Shown: positions 8,996-17,966 of the stretch, piece by piece | How the letters are laid out: every line of letters begins with the position of its first letter | Position numbering within the stretch: position 1 is the first letter of the stretch | NCBI GenBank assembly: GCA_016926235.1 | Contig: JAFGOZ010000456.1 | Location: 1-59,907 of the forward strand | Source: Bacteroidales bacterium | GTDB lineage: Bacteria; Bacteroidota; Bacteroidia; Bacteroidales; UBA10428 | Direction of reading: 5' to 3' | Length of the DNA: 59,907 nucleotides | Translations under genes and position numbers: made by a program | Notes under the pieces: model-generated | What the model was told of the DNA's origin: nothing | The model's input: only the letters and a program-made list of their open reading frames with translations | Database searches by the model: none

Positions 8996-10909
8996 TTAAT
9001 TATTTAACTCAATTTGAAATGGCGAAGCCGGCAACATTTTGCTGTTGATTAAATTACATTCAGGATTATCAGCCCATGCATACCTGATTTTAACCGGCAC
9101 AGAAACATTTTCTGAAAAAACTATTACCGTATTGCCTTCTATTTGAGCTTCTGCCCAATGATATTTATTATCGTCTCCTGCCAGTGCAAATCCTTTAACG
9201 ACTCTGCCATCTTTAGTTTTTAGGCTATCAGCAATATGTTCAAATTTGATTTTAACTCTATTACCTGTTATTTCCCAAGAAATCGGTAAAGGTCCTGAAT
9301 AAACAATACCCTCATAACCATATGCCAACTTTAAAGCCTGCAGGCTCAGTCTTTGTCCCACGTCTTTTTTATTAAAAGGATGAATGTTTCGCGTCTCTCC
9401 AATATCAATTGTAACAGCCATACCAGTGTTTGGCAACACGAGGGAATTACGTTGTGCCTCCCTGATTTCAGCCCATTTGCTTTCAGTTGGTGCTTCATTA
9501 ATGTATAAATAATTAGCAAGTTGCACAAATAAGAACGGGAAATTACCCTGCTCCCAGCGCGTTCGCCAGTCCTGGATCATGGTCGTAAAAAGCGGGAAAT
9601 ATTCACTGTAATGATCAACATTCGATTCACCCTGGTACCAAATTGCTCCTTTAATGGAATATCCAATAAGGGGATTGATCATGGCATTAAAAATATAAGC
9701 GGGTTTTTGATTAAAATGGACTACATCAGGGATTGGAGGTTCAATATGATTGTTATATTTCCAACCGCCTTCTAGATTTATTTTTTCATTATCGGGAGTT
9801 GCAAGGTACATGGCATCCTTAAGCCCGATGTGCACCAGGTTCGACCAGGGGCTGGTTGCCCTTATTGCCAGTATATTTTCGCCATTTTTTACATCCGAAG
9901 CAAGAATTTTAATGTTCCGGACATCCTCATAGCTCAGTTTTGTACCGTTAAAATAAACGTCGTGAAAAATATATGCCTGTCCGATATTCAAGGTATATTG
10001 TTTTTTTTCACTCACCCAGTTTTTCTTAACATGGACATCAAAAACTTTCCTTACCCAAACCACATCACTCAAGTTAGTTTTGGGCAATTGAATTGTTTCC
10101 CAGGCCGAATCATCAAAACCGATGTCGGCATACCCATTCATAAAACCTTCCTCTGACTTAACAATATTACATTTTAACGATTCAAGTTTATCGGCTTCCT
10201 CAAATTTCCGTTCCCATTCTTTTTCTGTTAAAGTATTCAGTTTTAAAGCTTCATTCCTATAAAATGGCAAAGTCACTAGCATTTCCTGACTTGTCCATGC
10301 TTCAGCGGGAGTTGCTCCCCAGGTAACATCAATAATGGCTACCGGTACGTTAAGTTCATTGTATAAATTTTTAATAAAAAACCATGCAACTGCCGAAAAC
10401 TTTTTAATTGATTCATTAGTGCAAACAACCCATTGCCCTTCAGTAAAATTAATATGTGGAACAGAGGAAAGTTTATTTTTAACATGGAAATACCTAATGT
10501 TTGGAAAATTGCCGTTTGCCATTATACTATCGTACCGTCCATCGTTAATATCCATCATTCGAAATTCCATATTCGATTGTCCGGAAGCAATCCATATTTC
10601 GCCGAACATAACATTTTTAAACAAAATAATCGTATCTGACTTTACTTCAAGTGTGTAAGGTCCTCCGGCCTTATGAGGAGGTAAACAGGCGTTCCAGTTG
10701 CCATTTATATCGGCATAGGTATAGGTGGATTCACCGTCAATATTCAATATTACTTTTTCTAATGGATTTGCCCAACCCCAGACTTTACAGGGTACATTTC
10801 GCTGCAACACCATGTTATCGGCAAAGATACGGGGCAGGTTTAAACCGAAAGCAACTCCTTGTTTAAAAAGGAAAAGGATAAGGAATTTTATAACCAGCTT
10901 TTGTTTCAT
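8996..10909 (-). CDS. Sialate O-acetylesterase-type SGNH esterase
   Basis: A 637-residue exported esterase of the SIAE/DUF303 family, which removes acetyl groups from sugars. The SGNH block I motif GQSNMEF puts the nucleophile at S112. A typical late block follows at TIDIGETRNIHPFNKKDVGQR (Asp/His pair). Between them is the inserted beta-galactosidase-like jelly-roll common in bacterial SIAE proteins (~250-370, with FDVHVKKNW..YTLNIGQAYIFHDVYFNG). A signal peptide covers residues 1-22. It lies between the esterase pseudogene and GH172 copy A, so it is probably now the main deacetylase at this end of the PUL. Whether it acts on sialate or on another acetylated sugar cannot be told. Confidence 0.85.
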   Translation of the reverse strand: MKQKLVIKFLILFLFKQGVAFGLNLPRIFADNMVLQRNVPCKVWGWANPLEKVILNIDGESTYTYADINGNWNACLPPHKAGGPYTLEVKSDTIILFKNVMFGEIWIASGQSNMEFRMMDINDGRYDSIMANGNFPNIRYFHVKNKLSSVPHINFTEGQWVVCTNESIKKFSAVAWFFIKNLYNELNVPVAIIDVTWGATPAEAWTSQEMLVTLPFYRNEALKLNTLTEKEWERKFEEADKLESLKCNIVKSEEGFMNGYADIGFDDSAWETIQLPKTNLSDVVWVRKVFDVHVKKNWVSEKKQYTLNIGQAYIFHDVYFNGTKLSYEDVRNIKILASDVKNGENILAIRATSPWSNLVHIGLKDAMYLATPDNEKINLEGGWKYNNHIEPPIPDVVHFNQKPAYIFNAMINPLIGYSIKGAIWYQGESNVDHYSEYFPLFTTMIQDWRTRWEQGNFPFLFVQLANYLYINEAPTESKWAEIREAQRNSLVLPNTGMAVTIDIGETRNIHPFNKKDVGQRLSLQALKLAYGYEGIVYSGPLPISWEITGNRVKIKFEHIADSLKTKDGRVVKGFALAGDDNKYHWAEAQIEGNTVIVFSENVSVPVKIRYAWADNPECNLINSKMLPASPFQIELNN

Positions 10910-10926
10910 AACAGATTATATCTTTT

Positions 10927-12082
10927 TTAAGTAAATATTGCTTTAATTAATTCACCTTCCAGAAAAGACTTCAGCATTTCATCGACCATTTAATAATAAT
11001 TGTTTAACGTCACTTTCTGGCAAATTCTATTTTCAGCATCCCCGCTGGCATAAATTTCTTTAAGATCCTTGAATCCCAGTTCAACGGTTTTGTTATATGC
11101 CGCTGAATGGTTGCCAGGTCCTGGTGTATCCATTTCACCATAATGTAATATGCCTTGCCGGGGAACATTAAGTCCGGTTATATCGCTTCGATCTATCCAT
11201 TTCAGGATATCCGGGATACAGCGAGCCGGAGCATTGAAGCAGGTTGCAAAAATCTCATCAACTGATCCGGGTGATTCGCTGCAAAAAATATTATTCATAC
11301 ACTTTGAAAATACCGGATAATACAAAACAAGGTCACCTCGAAATGAAATACCTTCCACATCAACACTTTCACCATTATATGCATTTGTCATCCAGTTTTC
11401 CCTGGCAATCAGATCGGTAATGGTTTCGCCAAGCAGTGCTTTATCATGTTGAAATCCTTCTGTGACCAACGTAAATTGACGGCCAAGGGTGACCCAATAA
11501 TCAATGTTGTCAAATTCCATGTTACTGGCCAAATCACCTGAAGTACTGAATCCTCTTAATTCAGAATAAAAGATAAGGCATCCTTCTCTTATTAATTCCA
11601 AAGCATACCGGTGATGGCAATCATCTTCAATACCAGTTGATGATTCTACCGTGCTATGTCCTAGTACTGACATATCAATATTTTTCATTTTTATTCCCGG
11701 AGTAGGCAGATATGACCGGATTGACAACTGTGAATTAACCTCCATAACCAAACTGCAGTAAGTTATTCCTTCATTAATTATTGACCAAAGCTCCATGACT
11801 TTCCCTTGTAAGTTCATATACAAATAATTCTGAAAATCTATTCAGAACTTCAGTTTTCCAATGTTCACAGGCACTCATGTAATTTCTATATGAAATTTCC
11901 TGTTCAGTATTTAAGTATCTGAACTGAAGATTCAATTCATCTTTTTTTATCAGGGATTTTTCAAGTGCTGAAAATTCTTCCTTTGTTACATTTCCCTCTT
12001 CATTTCTCTGTCTGGTTAATATATTATCACATCCGGATAATAACATCCGCAGAAGTATTCCGAAATAAAACAGATTTTTCAT
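10927..12082 (-). pseudogene. Decayed alpha/beta-hydrolase esterase (paralogue of 33382-34530)
   Basis: Two overlapping fragments in different frames match consecutive parts of the intact esterase at 33382-34530. Fragment 11774-12082 supplies the lipoprotein signal and N-terminus (LNLQFRYLNTEQEISYRNYMS). Fragment 10990-11823 supplies the hydrolase core, so a frameshift lies near 11800. The catalytic machinery is also eroded: the oxyanion motif HGHG reads LGHS, GISYGG reads GISFRG, and the catalytic His-Glu of SYHEMD has become Tyr followed by a TAA stop. The same frame then continues for about 20 codons past that stop (VDEMLKSFLEGE) to 10927, which fixes the original 3' end. It lies between GH172 copy B and the SIAE esterase. 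Confidence 0.88.
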
Positions 12083-12132
12083 ATTTGAATTTTTATATTT
12101 ATGTTTGAAAATATAAACTAAGGCAGATAGGC

Positions 12133-14277
12133 TTATTGACTTTTTTGTATCCAGATAAAGTCGATACCAATGGGCAAATTCCCCTGATGAGAAGATTTCA
12201 GAATTAATTTTTGCATACCCTTTTTAAGTTCCACCTGGTTGGAATCAAACGTGCGGGATAGAATACCATGTTCAGTATGAAAATCAATATTGCTGCCTTT
12301 TTCCATGAAATCATATTCATTGATCCTTGCCCCACATGCGCCTGATTGATCTGTCAAACGGGCCGTAATGTATACTTTATATTTCCCATCCTCAGGAATC
12401 GGTAAATTAAGTACCAATTCATCGTTTAACGATTTCGGTTCCCATACTAACAATTGATTGCCAGACCAAAGCCTTCCCGAAACAAGTGAAAGATTATTCT
12501 TTTTTTCTGCAAGATCTTCGGCCTGGTAATATAATGCATCTGTAGGGCTTTTTCTGACTGGAATATATCTTTTTTCAGGTAAGATCAATTTTCGCACATC
12601 TCCCGGAGAAATTCTGATGTGATCATCATGCATGCCGGGAAAACCATAATGATAAACTATTCTTGCATAAATAAACCCAGGTATTGTTTTATGAGTAAGC
12701 AGTTCCATATAAAAACCAAACTGATTTTTATATGGAATGTCATCCAAAATATGCCAACGGTAGTTTGTTATAAAACCGCGGGTACCTGGCCCGTCATTGC
12801 AAGGCTGTCCACAGTATCCGTAGGCAAAAATATCAGATGAAGACCATGTATAATTGAAATAATCTTCAGAACCTGTACCAAAGAAAACAGGAAAACTGTT
12901 ATCATCCACAAATATTTTTTCATCCCCTTCTCCCCACCAGTCCCAGTAAACAGGTGGTACCTCAACAGGATTCATCAGATGAATAGCTGCACCAACATAC
13001 CGGCCTTTACCGCTAGTAAGAAGAAAAGGAATATCATAAGGACGTTCACCGGAGGCGATCAGATCATGATCGACCCTCCAGCGTGCCCTGAAATACATAG
13101 ACCTGTTATTAACCCATGCATATTTAGTTATATTTATACTACCTGTCAGAGTAATATCATTGTCTCCCAGATTTTCAATCTGAATGGTGGCTGATTCTTT
13201 GAATGGCATAAAAAAACGGCAAATCATTGAACCATCTTTTAATACGGTAAAAGGTAAAGACTGGTATGGATGAATTCCTGCAGCTGTACCAAAAAAATCA
13301 CCAACCGGTGATTGTACTTGGGGTTCGGAAGCATTATCGAAAGAAATATTCAGAACAGTTTGTCTCAATGCCGATGATAAGTCAGCCGCAAGCACTTTCA
13401 TTTCAAAATACCGAATGGCTTTATTACCGGTAACTTTAATAAGGTCCTTTATCTGTCCGCTTTCCACATTTAAAGCAAACTCTTGTATATCAGACTGGTT
13501 TAGTTCGAAATTGGCATCGGGGTCTTTTAATACTTCTGCCACCTGCCTTATTTGTTTGGTAAAGGTTTTTATATCGTCGGTTTTAAAAGTAATAACTCTT
13601 GTACCTTCTTCATATAACCGCACATTCACATGATAAAAATGCAGATCCATCAGATTACCAATCCATATAATCTTGCATCTTTTTGCAAACGGAATCGGAT
13701 AATAGCCAGCTGCGTATTGCGTAAATGTTCCATCAAATAAGGGATTATCAGATGAAGCGAGCACTTTGTAGGTATGTTGAAAAAAATCATTTGCATCCCC
13801 TTCATATATAGGAACTGTATTATCATCAAGATATAATTTTACTGTGCCGTAAATAGCTGCTGTCCAAAGCCTGACAATTGCTCCGGGACCTTTCACATCG
13901 CATACGAGATATTCTCCAATTCCTTTTTTATCAGGCTCTTTTAATACTTTCTCAAAACCGGGAATCGATTCACCTCCAAAACCATCAGAATTATCAAACC
14001 ATCCGGGAACATCCTGATTAATGCTCCTTCTGTCATATGATGAGAACTGAATAGTGTTATATGCAGGAGAAGGAAATTCCGCAAGGTTTTCCAGAGTAAT
14101 CATTTCCTGAAGTAAGGTTCCGGTAGTAACTTCCTGGCTTTTAGTAGAGTGCGGAAATCCCACAATGATATATAAAACAGCAATAATATACAATGAAGTT
14201 GTATTTGTTTGAGTACTTTTTTGTCTTAATTTATTTATTGTCATAAGATATTTATTATTTATAAGTAAAGTAATCAC
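12133..14277 (-). CDS. GH172 (DUF2961) glycosidase, secreted, copy B
   Basis: A 714-residue exported GH172 enzyme. The N-terminal hydrophobic segment lies at ~25-47 (internal Met starts are possible; ATG at the TINKLRQKS segment would shorten the leader). The core has GPGAIVRLWTAA, WWGEGDEKIFVD and FFGTGSEDYFNY, with the two catalytic Glu 21 residues apart. The C-terminal beta-sandwich (~600-714) ends in PIGIDFIWIQKSQ. This tail recurs in the 38234 copy and in the decayed fragment at 59414. Its 5' end and the upstream intergenic DNA match the scar at 16139-16338 and its upstream flank, marking it as one half of a duplicated GH27-GH172 block. Substrate is inferred as a furanosyl linkage. Confidence 0.88.
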   Translation of the reverse strand: MITLLINNKYLMTINKLRQKSTQTNTTSLYIIAVLYIIVGFPHSTKSQEVTTGTLLQEMITLENLAEFPSPAYNTIQFSSYDRRSINQDVPGWFDNSDGFGGESIPGFEKVLKEPDKKGIGEYLVCDVKGPGAIVRLWTAAIYGTVKLYLDDNTVPIYEGDANDFFQHTYKVLASSDNPLFDGTFTQYAAGYYPIPFAKRCKIIWIGNLMDLHFYHVNVRLYEEGTRVITFKTDDIKTFTKQIRQVAEVLKDPDANFELNQSDIQEFALNVESGQIKDLIKVTGNKAIRYFEMKVLAADLSSALRQTVLNISFDNASEPQVQSPVGDFFGTAAGIHPYQSLPFTVLKDGSMICRFFMPFKESATIQIENLGDNDITLTGSINITKYAWVNNRSMYFRARWRVDHDLIASGERPYDIPFLLTSGKGRYVGAAIHLMNPVEVPPVYWDWWGEGDEKIFVDDNSFPVFFGTGSEDYFNYTWSSSDIFAYGYCGQPCNDGPGTRGFITNYRWHILDDIPYKNQFGFYMELLTHKTIPGFIYARIVYHYGFPGMHDDHIRISPGDVRKLILPEKRYIPVRKSPTDALYYQAEDLAEKKNNLSLVSGRLWSGNQLLVWEPKSLNDELVLNLPIPEDGKYKVYITARLTDQSGACGARINEYDFMEKGSNIDFHTEHGILSRTFDSNQVELKKGMQKLILKSSHQGNLPIGIDFIWIQKSQ

Positions 14278-14368
14278 TTATATCTTCCAAAAAAATCTAT
14301 TCGCTTCACAAACAGAAGCCTGGTATTTATTACGTCTTGATTTTCAGTTTCTTTTTGTTTCAATTCAG

Positions 14369-14671
14369 TTATGTGCATTTTTCTATAAACCTATACATTT
14401 TAACCACATGAAGAAGAATTCTCTCAAAACTGCGGTTAAAGAAACGTTCTGCCATCATAGGTGGAATTTGATATCCGAAACCAATTTCTAAGAAATGTCT
14501 GAACAATAAGGGACTGGTGAGTTTTCGGACAGTGGTCTCAGGTGTTATTTTGAAGTAATAATCGGGCTGGGATAGCGATTGGCAACCCTTTAACACAAAT
14601 AAGAAAAACTGTAACAAAAAAAATCTGTTTTTCCCCTCAATACAAACATATTTAGATTTTAGATTTTTCAT
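14369..14671 (-). pseudogene. Chimeric scar: GH51 5' end joined to GH27 3' end
   Basis: A 100-codon open frame made of two unrelated pieces. Residues ~1-80 match the start of the GH51 enzyme at 55423-57600 (HFLEIGFGYQIPPMMAERFFNRSFE against QFIEIGFGYQIAPMQAELFFNRSFE, compared segment by segment). The last ~18 residues match the C-terminus of the GH27 enzymes (RILLHVVKMYRFIEK against RIPPHSVKMYRFIKK). The join falls directly after RSFE. The DNA downstream of the stop also matches the DNA downstream of the GH27 gene at 16431. I infer a deletion that removed most of a GH51 gene, anything between, and most of a GH27 gene, leaving both outer ends. No catalytic residue of either family remains. Confidence 0.85.
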
Positions 14672-14743
14672 TTGATATTCTTAAATTTGTAAAAGCAGAA
14701 CCAAGTTATTCATGGTGGAAAAACCGAGCTTCAAAAAAATAAC

Positions 14744-15898
14744 TTAAAGATTTGATATAGTAGGTTCTATGCTAAAATGATACCTTGTAATCGTACTATA
14801 AATTTTATTTGGATAAAGTATTACTGATGGAAAACCCGGTTGGTTTGGTGAGTCGGGAAAATGCTGTGTTTCCAAGACAAAAGATTCCCTAAAACGAAAT
14901 GGCTTACCATATTTTCCGGTATCTGAACCATTCATAAAATTACCACCATAAAACTGTAAACCCGGTTCCTGGGTAAAAATATCCATTCTCCGCCCACTTT
15001 CCGGTTCAATAACGCTTGCCGCCATCGACATAACTTTGTGTCCAGGTTTGTTTAGTACAAAGTTGTGATCGTATCCCAAACCATGTTGCAACTGTTTATT
15101 TTCTTCCTGTAAGTCCAGGTCTTGTCCGATAGGTTTTGATTCCCTGAAATCGAAGGGAGTGCCTTCAACCGCTTCATTCCGACCAAAAGGGATCAAGGTT
15201 GAGTCAACCGGGGTGTAATAATCGGCATTGATTGTAAGAAGATGGTTGTTGATAGTACCTTTTACTTCACCAGTAAGGTTGAAAAAGGCGTGATTAGTAA
15301 GATTGACCGGCGTTGATTTATCGGTAATTGCTTTATATTTAATTATCAATTCATTCATACTGGTTAATACATACTGTACCTCTACCGCGAGATTTCCGGG
15401 GTAACCCATTTCACCATCTTTTGACAAATATGTAAGGACAAGGGATGAATCAGTAACCGACTTTACATCCCAAACAACATTGTGAAAGCCGCCCGGACCG
15501 CCATGTAAGTGATTGGGTCCATTATTCAGTGGCAATATATATTCTACTCCTTCTAATTTGAATGTTCCTTTAGCTATACGGTTGCCAACCCGGCCAATTA
15601 AAGCGCCATGATACTTTCCTGTTGCCTTAAGATAAGTATTAATGTTGCTGAAGCCAAGTACAATATCCCCGGATTCTCCATTCCGGTCAGGAACGCATAA
15701 ACTCACAATCCTGCCGCCATAGTTGGTAATAGCGGAAGAAATATTTCCATTTTTCAAAAAATAAAGATCGGTTTGTTTGTTATTGATTGTAGTTATGAAA
15801 TTCGTCCTTCGCAGATCAGAATTATTTAATGATGTTCTTTTTTGGTCGCATCCCAGTTGGAATAGGAGAATAGCAGCTGATAAATAAAGAATTTTCAT
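14744..15898 (-). CDS. galM: Aldose 1-epimerase (galactose mutarotase family), lipoprotein
   Basis: A 384-residue lipoprotein (lipobox LGC at residue 17) of the GalM family, which interconverts alpha and beta anomers of free aldoses. Family landmarks are NYGGRIVSLCVPD, the conserved GRVGNRIAKG, NHLHGG (H130/H132), LTNHAFFNL (H203, likely acid) and VLETQHFPD (E343, likely base). Length is usual for an exported Bacteroidota GalM. Lipid anchoring places it in the periplasm or on the outer membrane, where it would handle sugars released by the neighbouring retaining glycosidases. It lies between two chimeric scars, so the flanking genes it once accompanied are gone. Confidence 0.9.
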   Translation of the reverse strand: MKILYLSAAILLFQLGCDQKRTSLNNSDLRRTNFITTINNKQTDLYFLKNGNISSAITNYGGRIVSLCVPDRNGESGDIVLGFSNINTYLKATGKYHGALIGRVGNRIAKGTFKLEGVEYILPLNNGPNHLHGGPGGFHNVVWDVKSVTDSSLVLTYLSKDGEMGYPGNLAVEVQYVLTSMNELIIKYKAITDKSTPVNLTNHAFFNLTGEVKGTINNHLLTINADYYTPVDSTLIPFGRNEAVEGTPFDFRESKPIGQDLDLQEENKQLQHGLGYDHNFVLNKPGHKVMSMAASVIEPESGRRMDIFTQEPGLQFYGGNFMNGSDTGKYGKPFRFRESFVLETQHFPDSPNQPGFPSVILYPNKIYSTITRYHFSIEPTISNL

Positions 15899-15954
15899 AT
15901 ATTAAATATTTAAATTAAAGAAATTGTCAATAATTTTTTGCCCATGCTTTTTAA

Positions 15955-16187
15955 TCATTTCTGGTTCTCTTTCCGGGTATGTCTCATTGCTTTAACTAAT
16001 AATGTAAGTTAATTAGCTGTTTAAAAGGCTCACACTCTTCATTCTATTTGAAATGAGTAATCTGCAGATTTTGAGAATAAAATTATTTCCTTCATTCGTA
16101 AAAAAATTTTTAATGTTTTTGATAAATAAACTATCCTACTGAACTTTCAGTATTTTATTAACCACGGTTTTTCCTTCTCCCGCAGAC
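15955..16187. repeat. ~230-bp direct repeat, copy 1 (partner 17731-17966)
   Basis: This stretch and 17731-17966 align along their whole length with scattered substitutions and small indels. They share, for example, TAGCTGTTTAAAAGGCTCA and CTGCAGATTTTGAGAATAAA. Each copy contains the last codons of a T9SS-tailed protein (on the minus strand) plus about 190 bases downstream of it. It marks a segmental duplication. Confidence 0.85.
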
Positions 16188-16338
16188 TTTTGGCAGAGCA
16201 AGGAAATCGCACAAAGACAAATAAAACAGGAACAATACACAGTAAAGTTGCATATGTTTGAGAACTTTTTTGTTTTAATGAATTTGTTGTCAAAAAAATA
16301 TTTTCTGTTGATAAATAAAATAATTTCTCATATATCAT
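16139..16338 (-). pseudogene. Chimeric scar: GH172 5' end joined to T9SS-tail 3' end
   Basis: Residues 1-~47 of the open frame (16147-16338) match the leader of GH172 copy B: SLKQKSSQTYATLLCIVPVL against KLRQKSTQTNTTSLYIIAVL, then FPCSAKS against FPHSTKS. After KS the match stops. From about 16186 the next frame reads SAGEGKTVVNKILKVQ and stop, matching the end of the T9SS protein at 17914 (STGDGNTVVNKIVKVQ). The two parts are out of frame, so the translated product ends in an unrelated tail at 16147. Interior sequence of both parent genes is absent. I infer deletion after duplication. The piece cannot encode a working enzyme. Confidence 0.85.
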
Positions 16339-16390
16339 TCCGAAAAAGCCAACTCCATTTTCACTGCCAAAAGTTAGGTGCTTGCTATAT

Positions 16391-16482
16391 TTTGATTTTT
16401 AGCATCTTTTTGTTTCATATCAGTTAAACATCATTTCTTAATAAACCTGTACATTTTCACTGAATGTGGTGGAATTCTGAGA
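16391..16482. repeat. Duplicated GH27 3' end and downstream flank (partner 14337-14425)
   Basis: The final codons of the GH27 gene at 16431 and the bases just downstream resemble 14337-14425 (shared TTTTTGTTTCA, ATAAACCTxTACATTTT and GAATTCT blocks in the same order). In both places the next gene downstream on the minus strand is, or was, GH172. This supports duplication of a GH27-GH172 block. Confidence 0.7.
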
Positions 16483-17606
16483 CTGCTTATATTAGTCTTC
16501 AGCTTTATATCGTTATGTTCCCACAAATCCCTTACCTTGTAATCTTCTAATTTATATGGGTCAGAAGACCAGTAACTATTATTTACACAAAGAAGAAACG
16601 CATAATCAACCTGTACATTCTTTATCTCATCGCTTCTGTTAAGTAAACAGACTGCTTTTTCATTATTAGTTAATTCTTTTACCCATATTTCAAAATCCCC
16701 GTTATCTCTGTAGCAAAATCCCTGTTTCCCTAGTTTATCCTGATTGACATCAATAACTTCATTATTGGTGAGAATTCCCTTGATTTCAGGAGTCATTTCC
16801 CTCACATCATTACCTGCTATAAGCGGAGCAGCTAACATACACCAGAGTGAAAAATGAGTCTTATACTCATCTGTTGTCATTCCTCCATTTCCTACCTCCA
16901 ACATGTCAGGATCGTTCCAATGACCCGGGCCGGCATAATCAGCCAAATTTCTTTGCATATCGAAATTATACATCATGGCATCCCACCTGTCGACTATGTC
17001 TATTGTTGTACGCCATAAATGCCCAACGTCCTTCCCCCATTCCCATGGTTTGTGGTTTCCATGTTCGCACACGCTCAACACGATAGGTCTGCCTGCCTTA
17101 TATAAAGCATCCCTCATTATTTCATAAGAAGCCTGAGCATCCTGTGTAGTTGTGTAACACCAGTCATATTTTATATAATCTACTCCCCATTGTGCATAAG
17201 TACGGGCATCCTGAAATTCATAACCACGGCTTCCTGGCCGTCCTCCACAGGTTTGTGTGCCCGCACATGAATAAATACCAAATTTCAACCCTTTTGAATG
17301 TATGTAATCAGCAAGATATTTCATTCCATTCGGAAATCTATCTTTGTCAGCAAGTATATTCCCGTTTTCATCCCTGCTGACCTGCCAGTAATCGTCAAGT
17401 ACTATGTACTCATAACCAGCTTCTGTCATTCCATTTTTTGCCATGGCATCGGCAATTGATATAATCAGTTTTTCACTGACTTCGGGTCCGAATTTATTCC
17501 AGCTATTCCAGCCCATTGGCGGGGTCTGTGCAAGTTTGTCAAATTTCTGCGCCGAAACATCCAGAAACAAAATTATGAGTAATGGTAATATCATTTGTTT
17601 TTTCAT
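16431..17606 (-). CDS. GH27 alpha-galactosidase-type enzyme, copy A
   Basis: A 391-residue exported clan GH-D enzyme with a signal peptide at 1-19. GH27 hallmarks are TPPMGWNSWNKFG, the active-site pair at YIVLDDYWQ, the nucleophile D148 in YIKYDWCY and the acid/base D203 in RTTIDIVDRWD. The C-terminal beta domain ends in SVKMYRFIKK. GH27 enzymes remove terminal alpha-galactose (sometimes alpha-GalNAc), and some relatives act on beta-L-arabinopyranose, so specificity is not settled by sequence reading alone. It is closely similar to copy B at 44724, with catalytic residues at identical positions. It lies between the T9SS protein and a GH172 scar in a duplicated segment. Confidence 0.92.
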   Translation of the reverse strand: MKKQMILPLLIILFLDVSAQKFDKLAQTPPMGWNSWNKFGPEVSEKLIISIADAMAKNGMTEAGYEYIVLDDYWQVSRDENGNILADKDRFPNGMKYLADYIHSKGLKFGIYSCAGTQTCGGRPGSRGYEFQDARTYAQWGVDYIKYDWCYTTTQDAQASYEIMRDALYKAGRPIVLSVCEHGNHKPWEWGKDVGHLWRTTIDIVDRWDAMMYNFDMQRNLADYAGPGHWNDPDMLEVGNGGMTTDEYKTHFSLWCMLAAPLIAGNDVREMTPEIKGILTNNEVIDVNQDKLGKQGFCYRDNGDFEIWVKELTNNEKAVCLLNRSDEIKNVQVDYAFLLCVNNSYWSSDPYKLEDYKVRDLWEHNDIKLKTNISSLRIPPHSVKMYRFIKK

Positions 17607-17913
17607 AGTAATTATGTTTTATTGATTCATTTATTATTCTCCTTTATTCCAGAATTTAATACTTTTCAACCTCATTCCCATTCAACAGTAGTTAACTTTT
17701 AATTTTCTTTTCTATTCTTTCATCTGGAAATCATTTCTGGTTCTCCTTCCGGGTATGTTACATTGCCTTACCTAATAATGTAATTTAATTAGCTGTTTAA
17801 AAGGCTCATATACTTCATTCTAATTGAAATGAGAAAACTGCAGATTTTGAGAATAAAATAATTTCCTTCGGTCGTAAAAAAATTCTTAATGTTTTTGATA
17901 AAAAAAACCTATC
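17607..17913. other. Intergenic region dominated by the duplicated segment
   Basis: About 307 bases between the T9SS protein (upstream) and GH27 copy A. Apart from repeat copy 2 (17731 onward) it is AT-rich and I see no gene or clear promoter. Confidence 0.5.
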
Positions 17914-17966
17914 CTACTGAACTTTCACTATTTTATTAACCACAGTATTTCCATCTCCTGTAGATG
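17731..17966. repeat. ~230-bp direct repeat, copy 2 (partner 15955-16187)
   Basis: This is the copy attached to the intact T9SS gene; its last 53 bases are the 3' end of that gene. Both copies have the same orientation, about 1.8 kb apart, with the GH27 gene between them. They could recombine and delete GH27 copy A. Confidence 0.85.

Noticed and set aside
14755..14780. GCTAAAATGAT-like sequence resembling operator 1
   Set aside because: It lies inside the 3' coding part of the aldose epimerase and lacks the second arm, so it is most likely coincidence.
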